64,000 bases of DNA from Linum tenue. Its lineage: Eukaryota > Streptophyta > Magnoliopsida > Malpighiales > Linaceae. Below the pieces are notes generated by a model that was given only the letters and a program-made list of their open reading frames with translations, was not told the DNA's origin and searched no databases. The position numbers were made by a program, and so were the translations under genes. The stretch lies in contig CAMGYJ010000005.1 of the NCBI GenBank assembly GCA_946122785.1, positions 62,508,200 to 62,572,199 of the forward strand, read 5' to 3'. Positions 21,677 through 32,589 of this stretch are shown one piece after another (the first letter of the stretch is position 1; every line of letters begins with the position of its first letter).

Positions 21677-22678
21677 TCATGAGTCAATGACCCAATGTTG
21701 GCCATCCGTTCGGACTTGAAGTCGATTGAGTTTAGCAAACAGATTTACGGCCCTCCACACCCCTCTGTTATCCGCCACGGTAAAATAATCGTGGCCGAAA
21801 ATGACCCCGCCGGGTCGCAAGATCCGGTAGGCCCGGTTGACATCGGCCCACGCGGAGTTGAAATCATGGCCCGCATCCACCTCGATGAGATCCGCCTGCA
21901 CCCCCCACTCGCACAGCTTCTGGAGCGCCGACCCGGAAGAAAACGGGACGGGCAGGACCGACCCGGTGGCGTTGCTGTACACCGCGTTCTGCATGAACTG
22001 GTACAGCAGCATGACGTCGCCGTTCACGTACCTCACGAACCCGAACTTGTCGCCGCGAAACCCGGGCCAGCCCCGGAAGTCGTCCACGCAGAGGATGACC
22101 GCGTCCAGCCCGAGTCTCCGAGTCAGCTCGGCCATGTGGATCGACGACGCCCCCAGAAAGGTCCCCACCTCGACGATCACCCGGGGCCTCACTTTCCGGA
22201 TCAGGTTCGCGAATACGGCGCCGTACGATCCCCACCCTCGGATCGTCTTCTTCCGGAGGAGGCCCGACACGTGCGGCGGCGGGAAGCCTTGGAACGGCGA
22301 CGTCCCGTCGTACACTCGGTCCAGAACTATCTGCCGGACGGCTTCCGGTGGGACCCGGCCGGCGCAGCGAGTGGTGACCCGGAATTCCTTGATCATCGTG
22401 CTAGCAGTAATAGTAGGAGTAGTCCTAATTTCGCTGGTGTCGGCCATTCTGGGTTGTGGAAAGAACTCCCCTGCTGCAGCGCCGGCGGGTGGTAGTGGAG
22501 ATACCAACGACGGTTGACGTGGAGAGCCACCGTGGCCGGAGGAGGAAGCGGAGAAGTAGCCGAAGAGGTAGGCTAGCAGGATAAGGAGGAAGTAGCCTGC
22601 GGAGGAGTTGAGGAATTTCAACGCGACGAGTCTGGACTTCCTTAGCATGGGGAGAAGACTGTGCAGCTCGTCTTTCAT
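21677..22678 (-). CDS. Membrane-anchored SAM-dependent methyltransferase-like protein, copy 1
   Basis: An intact 333-residue single-exon frame. I chose ATG 22678 because both copies agree from MKDELHSLLPMLRKSR onward and differ upstream of it. Residues 27-43 (GYFLLILLAYLFGYFSA) form one hydrophobic helix near the N-terminus, suggesting a type II (endomembrane) protein. A Pro/Ser-rich stalk spans about 45-90. The class I methyltransferase fold starts near 160: VIVEVGTFLGASS (168-180) is the SAM-binding motif I, CVDD (197-200) follows, then DLIEVDAGHDF (263-273) and GGVIFGHDYF (290-299). The fold resembles Methyltransf_24 and CmcI-like proteins; the substrate is unknown. A TATA box lies about 235 bases upstream. 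The overlapping 266-residue frame on the other strand is a GC-rich shadow. Confidence 0.85.
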   Translation of the reverse strand: MKDELHSLLPMLRKSRLVALKFLNSSAGYFLLILLAYLFGYFSASSSGHGGSPRQPSLVSPLPPAGAAAGEFFPQPRMADTSEIRTTPTITASTMIKEFRVTTRCAGRVPPEAVRQIVLDRVYDGTSPFQGFPPPHVSGLLRKKTIRGWGSYGAVFANLIRKVRPRVIVEVGTFLGASSIHMAELTRRLGLDAVILCVDDFRGWPGFRGDKFGFVRYVNGDVMLLYQFMQNAVYSNATGSVLPVPFSSGSALQKLCEWGVQADLIEVDAGHDFNSAWADVNRAYRILRPGGVIFGHDYFTVADNRGVWRAVNLFAKLNRLQVRTDGQHWVIDS

Positions 22679-22911
22679 TCTTCTTTTTTCTGTTATTGGC
22701 TTCTGGTAGAGAGTAAGGTTTTGACGGAAAAGCTGATGCAAGAAGGAGGAGGTTTTGATCCAAGTGAAAAGGAAGGAAGGAGTTAGTTGAGAGTTGAGTA
22801 TGGAATTAGTTGGTTGATTAATTGGGAAACAAGAAGGACGGACGACGAGACAGGGGAAGGAATTAGACGAGAATGCAAAGAGTGTGGAAGGAAGGAGTTG
22901 GAAAATTAATT

Positions 22912-22919
22912 TATTTATA
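22912..22919 (-). promoter_or_regulatory. TATA box of methyltransferase gene 1
   Basis: On the minus strand this reads TATAAATA, about 235 bases before the ATG and inside the duplicated block. The equivalent in copy 2 is at 29834-29841. Confidence 0.5.
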
Positions 22920-23104
22920 ATAAAAAGTCAAGTTTGATCGAGGAGTAGTCTAAGTAAGCTTTTGAGAACAAACTCACAATGTTCAGTAGCCACTTCATTT
23001 TAATTAGTAGGATGGTATGAAACAACTTATTATGGTGTGTATTATGACTAAGTGAAATGTTCTGTTTTTTATTATGTTAGCAAATACTTAACATGTGTTC
23101 TTAA

Positions 23105-23700
23105 TTCCCAAATTACCACATTTTACCACATGGTATGGCAATGTAGAATCAGTTAACCACACAGAACTTCCAAACTACCACACTATACCATATGGTATGG
23201 CATGGTAAAATCAAACTACCACACTATACCACATGGTATGGCATGGTAAAATCAAATTACCACACTATACCATATGGTATGGCATGGTAAAATCAAATTA
23301 CCACACTATACCATATGGTATGGCATGGTAAAATCAATTATAACACAGAACCCTCACATTTAACTTCCAAATTACCACATTTTACCACATGGTAATGCAC
23401 TGTAAAATCAATTACCACACAGGAAAACACATGCCACTTCCAAAATATCATATTTTACCACATGGTATGACATGGTAAAAATAAATTACAACATTATACC
23501 ATATGGTATGGCAAATGTAAACTCAATTATCACACAGAACTTCCAAACTACCACACTATACCACATGGTATGGCATGGTAAAATCAATTATAAAACAGAA
23601 CCTTCACATTCAACTTCCAAAATAGCACATTTTACCACCTGGTTTGACATGATAAAATCAAATTACCACATTATACCACATGGTATGACATTGTAAAATT
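23105..23700. repeat. 41-bp tandem repeat with CCATATGG palindrome
   Basis: The clearest units are four consecutive 41-bp copies at about 23172-23335 (AAATTACCACACTATACCAT, then ATGGTATGGCATGGTAAAATC). Flanking copies are more diverged, with spacer insertions. Each unit is centred on a palindrome, TACCATATGGTA or TACCACATGGTA. The array fills the spacer between the two methyltransferase blocks. The short frame 23472-23696 is just the repeat translated. Confidence 0.85.
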
Positions 23701-23947
23701 AATTCAACAAGACAAGGATTGGTCTTTTTGTTTTATAGAATGAATAGGAGGAATAAGGTGGTTTGCTGGCGGCGTAAGGTTCACTGGCGGCATAAGGTTC
23801 AAAGTCGAGGTTGGATTGGGCAACGATGAAGTTCGCCGGAGAAGGAGTGTGATATCGAGGAAGACGAACCTCTGGTGTGCCTTTTCCTTCGATTTCTCTG
23901 TTCCGAGAAAAAAGCAACTGAAAAAAAGCGGAGGCTCTTCTGTCCGT
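23701..23947. other. Spacer, nothing recognised
   Basis: A short unique stretch between the 41-bp array and copy 2 of the duplication. Two overlapping minus-strand frames (23699-23955) show no recognisable motif. Confidence 0.3.
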
Positions 23948-24809
23948 TTGGTCACCTACTAGTTAGGCCCGTTCTCATTAGCCACTAGTTTGAACTATTC
24001 TTAAATATATCCAGCCCATGCCACATTAGTTTCATGTCGACCAATTAGAATCTGTGTCACTGGTGACGCATTTTTTATAGTGGCACCGTAATATTGGCCA
24101 TAAAACAAACATGCAAAAATTACTAGTGTTGCGTTTGAAGCAAATTTTGAACACAATGCCTTTTTGTACGTTGTCCACACTACAAGAAAAATGGTTTTTA
24201 GCGGCAGAAATTTGCGGCACATAAAATAATTGCTTCCTAAAATATGTTATAGGAGACTATTATATTTTTTGCCTCCAAAAATAAAATTATGTGCTTCTAA
24301 AATTCTTATATTTTGATATTAGCTTTAAATTAATTGAAATAATACATATAGTGGCACATTTGTTCTAACCGTCACGTAAAGTTTTGCCCCCTTATCTATA
24401 GAAAAATGAATTTCATTATTATATTCATATTTATAACTTTTGGAGGCAGAAAATTATTTGCTGCTATATAAATATTTTTAGAGGCTAAAATAAGAGCGGA
24501 TATTGCTTCTTAAAATTAATTAATATCAAATAAAATCTTTCACAACAAATATGAAATGTGCCGACGATGATAATTCAAAGACCAACAATTAAGATTGTCT
24601 CCGTAGATAAACATGTGACTCCAATTATAAAATATATTTATTGTAATTATTTTGGAGATTAAAATGCAGTATTCAAAAAATCTGTGAAATAAATTAATTA
24701 GCAACTAATTGAATGAAAAAAAATGAAATAAATAAAGGAAAACAAGTTGGATGTAAAATAAATAAAAAATAAACGATTGAATTATTAAACGAGCTGGGCG
24801 AGTGGGCAA

Positions 24810-25440
24810 TTAAAAAACCTAATTAGGTTTCTCTCCATCTCTGTTCCAACTCGATATTCTCTCAAGTCTCAAGTTCTCAATTACTAGCTAGGGTTCAAAA
24901 AGGGGATTTCCCCCGGAATCCCCCTTCCTCCTCCTCATCTCCGCGTTCATCCTCTCTGGTGAAGTCAAGTTCATCATCTTCCCCTTTGGTCCCGTTGTCA
25001 CGATCACAAAAATTTCCGTCCAAGTTCCAACCTCTCTCTATCACCTACTCAACCTCAACCCAACAATCAGCCTTCAATCACTGGTCAGTATCCCTGTTCG
25101 CTTGTACCGCTCTCTTTAATGGGTTTTTATGGGGTTACTAGTAATGAATTGCATATTTGAGATTGAGATTATAGTATTCGCTAAGTGAGCCATTAGACTT
25201 TTGTATTGTTGATTAGTTGCTTGTGGTTTGCATATTTTGACATTTTGCATAGTGGAATTTTGCCCCTGTTCTTTTGGATTGTGGATTTGTGGTGTACATA
25301 TTAGGAAGCTTTTGTGTTGTGTTAGTGGGCATGTGTCCGCAATCTTGGTTCCAACTTGTTGGGAAACTACATCTGCTTGTTCCGTCAATGAGTTTCTCAT
25401 TTTTGTGTACATTCTGACTTCCTACTTCAAGTAAGAGGAT
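24810..25440 (+). other. Gene-like leader region inside the CACTA element
   Basis: TTAGGTTTCTCTCC and a CT-rich stretch (24900-25110) look like a plant 5' leader and precede a short frame (24959-25141) that I do not recognise. It could be the leader of the element's own former transposase gene, whose remnant lies at 25740. Confidence 0.25.
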
Positions 25441-25699
25441 GTTTTTTTTTGTTTCTGCAGATGGGGTTATGGACTTGCTTTTCCATTATTTTGTTGTTAA
25501 GATACTGCTTGATTGTAGAGCCTCTAATTCAATCAATTGAATACCCTTATTAGCTTTCATGATTCAATGAACGGTCGACAACCATTTTCAGGTGGAAAGA
25601 AAAGACAAATAGAACAATCACTGCTATCATTTTCAAGATGAAAGACGTACAGTTAATGCAACAAACAATAACGAAGGGAATGGAGGAGATGGAAGGATT

Positions 25700-25860
25700 G
25701 ATCCGCTAACTGAATCATGGGTGATGACATAGTTTATAAGAAATGGGAGGATTTGCTGAAAGAAGACTGGTTGAAGATTGGTATAAAAGATACTAGAGTA
25801 TCTCCTGCCGACTGGGAATAGCTGCTGAACTTTTGGAAAAGAGACAATGATGTGGTATGG
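25700..25860 (+). pseudogene. Plant CACTA transposase (Ptta/En/Spm type) remnant
   Basis: 25741-25852 reads KWEDLLKEDWLKIGIKDTRV, then SPADWE, a stop, then LLNFWKRDNDV. The pattern (W..L...W followed by W..L..FW) resembles the Ptta/En/Spm family, where it reads W.KLV.FW. One in-frame stop and no further coding sequence mean it is a remnant. It supports the CACTA assignment from the termini. Confidence 0.5.
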
Positions 25861-27683
25861 CTTCTGTACTTTGTCATATCACTTCTAGTTTACTTTAATC
25901 ATCTTCTTTTTAAGTAGAAATATGCTTAGTTGCATAATGGTTGATTAACCATTGAAGTGTGTTTCAGAGGTTTCGTTCTCACCCGTTTGTTTAAACTGTT
26001 GTGGGTTTAGTTTGAATGATGTAATTCTAATTTTTAGAGGCACAAAAGTATTTGACCTGTGAGCTTTGATTGAACTCATTTAGTTTCATGTCAACTAATA
26101 CATTCGGTATAAAGACTAACAAATTGGGTTAGCTAGCTGGATATAGTTATATACATCAAGGTGTTTACTGGTCAAAGGTTTAAGGTAGCATTATGTATAT
26201 TTAGATCATCACACATGCATGCAGTGCTAGACCTTTGCCTTGCTATTAGATTCTCAAATCCAACTTTGGTCTGAGTGGAGACACATGAAGTAATTTTCTT
26301 GTAACTAAACGATGCCGCATAGAATATAATTTCATCTCAAGAAAATGAGTTTGACAATAGTGATGGTGGATCTACTCAGTCCGACCCTTGTAGTGGGGTA
26401 ATTTATTTTATCTTTTTTATTCATTTTCTTTGTTTGGTAAATTTTTTGTGTATCCTACACTAATACCATAATTAATATTCTCTAATATAGGGATTAATAT
26501 ATGTGTTATGGAGTCCTCACATTGATGTAGCTAGAGCAAGTGTGTGGTAGCACAAAGTATTGCCTCGTCTTTGTTCGTTAATTCCTCCATTATGGCTTGA
26601 TTCATCGTTACAGTTTTTGTCAAGTATTATGCTAAGTTAAATTCCAATCTTGTTTTCAATACAGGTTGAACCAGTTAGAATACTTCTCGAGTTCTCGTGC
26701 ACAATGTTGGTGATAAAGTTCAACTTAAGTATGGGCGTTATGGTATTGGTGGATAGTATATATATAGATTATAGTATATTAGCAAGTGAGAACATTGGAT
26801 TTTAGCATTGTTATTCTCTTTTCATATTTATCATTGTTATTTGGTTGAACGGTTTGTAAGAAGATTTATGTTTATAATAATTGATTAAAATTTTGCTGTC
26901 ATGTTATTCTTTTATTTAAATATCATAATTGTTAAGATATTGCCACATAATTTAATATTTACTATAAGAGCCTCCCATCATACATGACGAAAACAAATCC
27001 TAATTGCCAACCAATATTTGTGTCTCTAAAGATTAGAATTAAAAGCAAATACAGTCGTAGAAATAAGAATTAGAGGCTATTAATATGCCTCTAAAATAGA
27101 AAACTGTTCTGTAAAGGTTAAATTAGCGACAAAAGATTATCCATTAGGGGCACATAGATTGTATCTACGGATTGATTTCAAGGCTAGTACAATTGTCTCC
27201 AAAACGTATTATGGAAGACAATAAAATAGTAATTTAAAAGTACAATTGGCAACAAAACTATCTGTCGGTAATTCATAAATTAGAGACAAATAACATTTGC
27301 CGCTAACATCTGCCGCTAAAGACATTTAGCGGCAGCAATATTGACAACACACAATTATGTGCCGCTACAAAGCTATCGTGGCACATAAATCACTTATCGT
27401 GGCAAATAGACTTAGCCTCTAATTGTCATTTTTCTAGTAGTGCCACAAAAAAAGATTCCACCATTCCAGATCCTATTTTTTTAGTAACATACAAGATTTT
27501 ATATGTGTTATATGAAAATTATAATTACATAAGAAAAGCAAAACACTCACCCCAATCAATAATTATCATGAGTTGAAGCTATTTTCAGAGCCAATTTCTA
27601 CAACCGCCTCAATTTATCACCATGCTCTAACTTTCCAAACCACAATTCCCACTTCCCACAACCTCCCCAAATATTGTGCCATT

Positions 27684-27876
27684 CAGTGGCGGAGCCAAGT
27701 TGAGCACAGGATGGGCTATAGCCTCACACAACTTTCGAAAATGGGTAAATTTACTTGGAAAATGTGTAACAAATTCTAAAAATAGACTAGTTGGTAAGCC
27801 ACTAGCCCTCCCTCACCAGTAACCATGGTTCAAACCACTCAAGTGTATAGTTTTTAGCCTCCCCTCGTTCAAATTT
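27684..27876. mobile_element. hAT-type MITE, copy 2, right end lost
   Basis: The same left terminus CAGTGGCGGAGCCA as 20642 and the same interior, but the right inverted repeat TGGCTCCGCCACTG is replaced by TGATTCGTTG, a deletion of about 20 bases relative to copy 1. Confidence 0.75.
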
Positions 27877-28079
27877 CTGATTCGTTGATTTGCTAATTTC
27901 CATTCCCTCAGCGTAGACGGAAACTCCTAGCAGCCATCTCCACTCTCGTCACACCCGAATCCCAATCCTTGTTGATTTTGACATGGACATGGTGTCAAAA
28001 CTTGCTACCTTTTTTTATGTTAATAAGTTCTCCAAAGGTAATATCTTGCACATTGATCTTCATTAACTAGATACTTGTA

Positions 28080-28295
28080 TTTGATATAAAGACAACTGAA
28101 AAGTTTGCAGGGAATTATTGAGCTTTTTAGGAAGATGCATGGTTGTGTCAAATATGGTGTTTCCGTTGGTGTACGGCTTCTAAAATTGACGTTATTGCTA
28201 CTTGACGTCGCTCCAAGGTGTTGAAAGAACATTTTCTACTATGAACTACGCAAAAAACACACTTCGGAATCAGATGAGTCATGAACACTATTTAG
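28080..28295 (+). pseudogene. hAT transposase C-terminal relic, copy 2
   Basis: Duplicate of 21085-21300 with the same VERTFSTMNYAK motif. It is slightly shorter, lacking about 10 bases around 28150. Confidence 0.7.
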
Positions 28296-28622
28296 GTAGG
28301 GTATATTGAGAGTGACATCCTTATATTTTAGATGATAAATGCTTTTAAAAATACAAAATCACATCGTAGATATTGTAAAACAATAATAAAAGTTGTGTTG
28401 CTATTTTACCTTAATCACATCCTGGATGTTGTAAAAATTCCGGCTACACACTGAATTAATATTCGCAACTTTGGTATTGTTGCCAACAGCATTATTAATT
28501 TTCTCTAGAAATGGTGGATCTTAATACAAATACTTTAGTACAGAAAGGAATGAGGTGTATTAGCTTTAGGTTTTGTGTCTTTTATAAGAGGGGAGAAAAT
28601 TACATGGAGATATTTAGCATAT

Positions 28623-29609
28623 TCAGGAGTCAATGACCCAATGTTGGCCATCGGTTCGGACTTGAAGTCGATTGAGTTTAGCAAACAGATTTACGGCCCT
28701 CCACACCCCTCTGTTATCCTCCACGTTAAAATAATCGTGGCCGAAAATGACCCCGCCGGGTCGCAAGATCCGGTAGGCCCGGTTGACATCGGCCCACGCG
28801 GAGTTGAAATCATGGCCCGCATCCACCTCGATGAGATCCGCCTGCACCCCCCACTCGCACAGCTTCTGGAGCGCCGACCCGGAAGAAAACGGGACGGGCA
28901 GGACCGACCCGGTGGCGTTGCTGGACACCGCGTTCTGCATGAACTGGTACAGCAGCATGACGTCGCCGTTCACGTACTTGACGAACCTGAACTTGCCGCC
29001 GCGAAACCCGGGCCAGCCGCGGAAGTCGTCGACGCAGAGGATGACCGCGTCCAGCCCGAGTCTCTGAGTCAGCTCAGCCATGTGGATCGACGACGCCCCT
29101 AGAAAGGTCCCCACCTCGACGATCACCCGGGGCCTCACTTTCCGGATCAGGTTCGCGAATACGGCGCCGTACGATCCCCACCCCCGGATCGTCTTCTCGT
29201 GGAGGAGGCCCGACACGTGCGGCGGCGGGAAGCCTTGGAACGGCGACGTCCCGTCGTACACTTGGTCCAGAACCGTCTGCCGGACCGCTTCCGGCGGGAC
29301 CCGGCCGGCGCAGCGAGTGGTGACCCGGAATTCGTTGATCATCGTGCTGGCAGTCGTAGTAGGAGTAGTCCTACTTTCGCTGGTGTCGGCCATTTCGGGT
29401 AGTTGAAAGGTAGCGGCGGCGGGTGGTAGTGGAGATACTAACGGTGGTTGACGTGGAGAGCCACCGTGGCCGGAGGAAGCGGAGAAGTAGCCGAACAGGT
29501 AGGCTAGCAGGATAAGGAGGAAGTAGCCTGCGGAGGAGTTGAGGAATTTCAACGCGACGAGTCTGGACTTCCTTAGCATGGGGAGAAGACTGTGCAGCTC
29601 GTCTTTCAT
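28623..29609 (-). CDS. Membrane-anchored SAM-dependent methyltransferase-like protein, copy 2
   Basis: An intact 328-residue frame, the tandem paralogue of the gene at 21677-22678. I chose the ATG at 29609 for MKDELHSLL as in copy 1. The single N-terminal membrane helix, motif I (VEVGTFLGASS), CVDD, DLIEVDAGHDF and GGVIFGHDYF are all kept. Differences cluster in the Pro/Ser stalk (a few codons shorter: PPAAATFQLPE region) with scattered substitutions elsewhere, such as RKK to HEK near 142 and FTVAD to FNVED near 299. Both copies being open and keeping the motifs suggests either recent duplication or continued selection. The promoter TATA at 29834 is shared. The CACTA element lies over 1 kb from the coding 3' end. 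Confidence 0.85.
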   Translation of the reverse strand: MKDELHSLLPMLRKSRLVALKFLNSSAGYFLLILLAYLFGYFSASSGHGGSPRQPPLVSPLPPAAATFQLPEMADTSESRTTPTTTASTMINEFRVTTRCAGRVPPEAVRQTVLDQVYDGTSPFQGFPPPHVSGLLHEKTIRGWGSYGAVFANLIRKVRPRVIVEVGTFLGASSIHMAELTQRLGLDAVILCVDDFRGWPGFRGGKFRFVKYVNGDVMLLYQFMQNAVSSNATGSVLPVPFSSGSALQKLCEWGVQADLIEVDAGHDFNSAWADVNRAYRILRPGGVIFGHDYFNVEDNRGVWRAVNLFAKLNRLQVRTDGQHWVIDS

Positions 29610-29833
29610 TCTTCCTTTTTCTGGTAGAGAGTAAGGTTTTGACTGAAAAGCTGATGCAAGAAGGAGGAGGTTTTGATCCAAGTGAAAAGGAAGGAAGGAA
29701 GGAAAGAGTTAGTTGAGAGGTGAGTATGGAATTAGTTGCTTGATTAATTGGGAAACAAGAAGGACGGACGACGAGACAGGGGAAGGAATTAGACGAGAAT
29801 GCAAAGAGTGTGGAAGGAAGGAGTTGGAAAATT

Positions 29834-29841
29834 TATTTATA
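29834..29841 (-). promoter_or_regulatory. TATA box of methyltransferase gene 2
   Basis: TATAAATA on the minus strand, about 225 bases upstream of the ATG at 29609, matching the site in copy 1. Confidence 0.5.
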
Positions 29842-29939
29842 ATAAAAGTCAAGTTTGAGGAGTAGTCTAGTCAAATATATACAGTGATCGACATTTATGT
29901 TGGATGCAAGTTACCCACCTCAACCTTTAAGCACTGTTG

Positions 29940-31260
29940 CTTAAGCTTCAAACCGGACTGGGCTTCATTTATAATTACAGATTCGATCTGCCACAATTTC
30001 CCCCTCAACAGAAATAGTTAAAGTAAACAAGGGGGCACAAAGCCATTTCGTAAGGTATAATTCTTCGATGATCAGATCCGATATATATGGATCTCCGGCC
30101 CGCACATGAAATTTCTCAAGGTATTTAGAAACTTCAACATCACGACAACTTTCTGAGTTCGCTTACTTTTCCACAACAGGACCGGATGTTGAACATAAAA
30201 GCTGAGGTCTATCTGCCATTACTCTCTGCAGCAGTTTGAGGCAGGTTGAAGGATTTCCACATCTTTCAGCTCTTCCTGTTTCATAAAATGGAAAAGAAAG
30301 CATGTTCACTTTACCACTTTTAACTTATAATGATGTTGAATGAGAGGCATCGTGATTAACATATCTCGTGTCCGAATGTTCAGAACACTTAACACTAAAA
30401 GTATCTGTTGTATCCCAAATCCGAAGCTCAATTCTTAAGCAGGAAGAAGGCGGCCACAACTAATTATCTTGTTTATATCAATCATAGGATATAATGCAAT
30501 AAGACACTTACAAAAGGGGCCAATTGTACAGATAAATCAATGGAGCAAGCAAAGAATGCCTTTGACTAACATCATGAGAATAGCTTAATAGGATTACTAG
30601 CCACAGGGGTTCCAGTTTCACTAATCAAAGCGATTTGAGTGCATCTATCACCTTATTATAGTTTCATGGTTTACCGTATGGCTCATCAAAGCAACCAGAC
30701 ATTTTCAAGTCAAATTCAATATGAAATAGAGAAAGAAAATGCACATTCACTAGATCAGTGCTAGCTAACAGGTCGAATGTGTAAGAGCACATGCACGTAC
30801 ATACATAGGAAAACAAGGATGATCGATCAACAAATCGGGCCTTATAAAATTACCTTTAGGGCTCTTAAAAGTAGCTCAGACGGGAAGCCTCGGCAATAAT
30901 GATCATCGATCACAAGATCGGCCCTCCTGCTGCTGCATCGATATCAAGGGTCCCAACCCAAGAGCAGCGTGGCCGTCACCAAAGGCCCTAATGTCCTATC
31001 ATACCCTAATCAGCCCCATTTTCAAGGGAAATCAAGAGCTCGCCCTTTCTACCAGAAGACCGTCGTCCAGCACAATCTCTACAAGTTGGAATCCCCTGCC
31101 GCTTGCTTGGATGGTGACATAGATCTTTGTGAAAACCGACCTCACCAGAATATGCAACTCCGGCGAGAGGAAGCGAGTTATGGAGATCAATCTTGCCATA
31201 CCTAGAAAAGCTGGCATGTTTCCAATCAGAATCTCGCGGTGATGCTTCTAATTAAGCGAA
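29940..31260 (-). other. Candidate spliced gene of unknown function
   Basis: On the minus strand a 109-bp exon candidate (30275-30167) is bounded by ATGAAACAG| and AA|GTAAGC and encodes LKLLQRVMADRPQLLCSTS in one open frame. Upstream, 31217-31032 holds a 61-residue frame starting MPAFLGMARLISITRF, with a donor-like AAG|GTAATT at 30854. Downstream, 30160-29958 is open for about 65 codons to a stop at 29958. No family was recognised. The region lacks transposon termini and could be a host gene fragment, but splice sites this short arise by chance. Confidence 0.25.
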
Positions 31261-31639
31261 ATCGATACTCTTTGGGGCTCCGGATCACTACAAATCCCTA
31301 GCTAGTTACGAAGCAACGAAGATTCTTTTTGCGATACTTTCAATGAGGAGAATCGATTTCCACAGGGCTCGCTAGGACGGAAGGATGAACCGAGGATGAA
31401 GAAATCACGATTTCAAAGGTGGTAGAGGCGATGCCAAGGAAGGAGTGGGCTGGGCGCGGAGGATTTGAGGTTCGGTTCGTCTCACTAACAAGTCTATTGA
31501 TGGTGTCGCCATGTATCAGTGGAACATGAGAATCGATAGATGTCGACGGTGATGCGAGACGGGGTGGAGGATTTTTGGATAACAGATCTAGGGTTTAGAA
31601 CATGAAATGCGATTGTGAGTTAGCAGGGGTTTCCTCCCC

Positions 31640-31740
31640 CTTGAAAAGAACCGTCGTATACGGTGTTCTCGGAAATATTAGTAGGGGTTTAACCAACCCT
31701 TGCTACCGAACCCTCGGTAAAGCCCTTTATTTTTGTAGTG
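31640..31740. mobile_element. Possible CACTA right terminus
   Basis: On the minus strand the sequence ending at 31740 begins CACTACAAAAATAAAGGGC, followed by TTTACCGAGGGTTCGG. CACTACAAAAA is a typical CACTA terminus. The candidate partner CACTACAAATCC at 31286 has different flanking triplets, so the other end is not established. Confidence 0.35.
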
Positions 31741-32126
31741 TATGTAGTTTAGGTGATTGTCGTAAAAGAACCGTTGATAAAATAGTTTATTAACTATAAT
31801 ATAAAGGACGTATACATAATACATTAATTTATATATGACTGAATTATTCAATAAAAAATAATAATTTAGAACAAAATTTGTTATTAACAATAAACAGTTT
31901 CAAATACATATTATCTATTAGACCATTGTCAAATCTTCTAACAAATCTTTTAAATTGTCACTCAAAAGAGTCATACAAAAGGTTCGTCAAATTCAAATTA
32001 GTAATTAGAATAACAATCGGTAGTGGACCATGCAGAGTTGTCATGGGGTAGGGAAACGAATAAGATGAAGCAGAAAGAAAATTTGTAATTAGAGCTTATG
32101 GTTTCAACTCATGTTATAGTGAATCA
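31741..32126. other. AT-rich spacer, nothing recognised
   Basis: No gene, repeat termini or RNA signal seen. Confidence 0.4.
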
Positions 32127-32438
32127 ATGAACCTTTCTTCATATAAAATAGTGAATCAATGGACCAGCCTTAGTCAATTTCTACTGGATCGAACAGGTTG
32201 CTACACCCTATATGTTAGCATCATAGCACGCTACCGCCATTACCCTTCTGATGATCACCGCAAGATGTCAGGCGAGAACAAGAATCAAAATCCAACCTCT
32301 TACGGAGCTCCACCTATTGACAGTGGTACCGTTCCTTCTAAATCCCTCTCATTCCATGGACACATTGACCACTCTCTTGATCCCATAATTGCGATCGCTC
32401 AAGGTATGCTATATTTCCTCTTTCCTACGAATGTTTGA
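32127..32438 (+). other. Unrecognised short reading frame
   Basis: A 103-residue frame with a second ATG at 32265 starting MSGENKNQNPTSYGAPPIDS. The composition after this ATG (polar, then SFHGHIDHSLDPII) is not unlike a copia gag N-terminus, but I cannot support a family. It abuts the 3' end of the LINE on the other strand. Confidence 0.2.
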
Positions 32439-32589
32439 GATTATGAGTGCGATTCTTTTATGGTTAATCAAAAATTGTATTGAAGCCCGGGGAAGCGCAA
32501 CTCGCAACTTCCCTCTCAAAGTAGAACTGTATGTTTTACAACTCAATGAAAGACAAAGAACACTAGGAATAGCTAACTAGTTACATCAG

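Larger units (their letters stand above)
20171..22952. repeat. Direct segmental duplication, copy 1
   Basis: This block and 23948-29870 share the same order and high identity, from TTGGTCACCT...TAGGCCCGTTCTC at the left edge to TCAAGTTTGA..GAGTAGTCTA at the right edge. Copy 1 lacks the CACTA element found in copy 2. It contains a hAT MITE, a hAT transposase relic and the methyltransferase gene with its promoter. Confidence 0.9.
24178..27442. mobile_element. CACTA (En/Spm) element, 3-bp TSD CCA
   Basis: The left end is CACTACAAGAAAAATGG and the right end CATTTTTCTAGTAGTG, forming the CACTA-type inverted repeat. The 3-bp duplication CCA flanks it (24175-24177, 27443-27445), and removing the element restores the sequence of copy 1 exactly (GTCCACAAAAAAAG). 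Subterminal regions at both ends repeat short motifs such as GCGGCA, GCCGCTA and GAGGC, as is usual for this superfamily. A short transposase remnant is inside; most of the interior is AT-rich and non-coding, so it is non-autonomous. Confidence 0.9.
23948..29870. repeat. Direct segmental duplication, copy 2
   Basis: Same order as copy 1, with a CACTA element inserted at 24178-27442. Without that insertion the block is about 2.66 kb against 2.78 kb for copy 1; part of the difference is loss of the right end of the hAT MITE and small deletions. The CACTA insertion must post-date the duplication, unless copy 1 lost it precisely. Confidence 0.9.

Noticed and set aside
22142..22250. GC-rich CpG-dense stretch as a bacterial insertion
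   Set aside because: It is the coding core of the methyltransferase, with plant-type flanks and a second copy.
21695..22517. Long + strand frames of 266 and 226 codons opposite methyltransferase gene 1 (and similar at 28575-29406)
   Set aside because: They are antisense shadows of a GC-rich gene. They show no motif, and in copy 2 they break up while the minus-strand frame stays intact.
31286..31740. Complete short CACTA element from CACTACAAATCC to TAGTG
   Set aside because: The two ends differ after eight bases and the flanking triplets (GAT and TAT) do not match.
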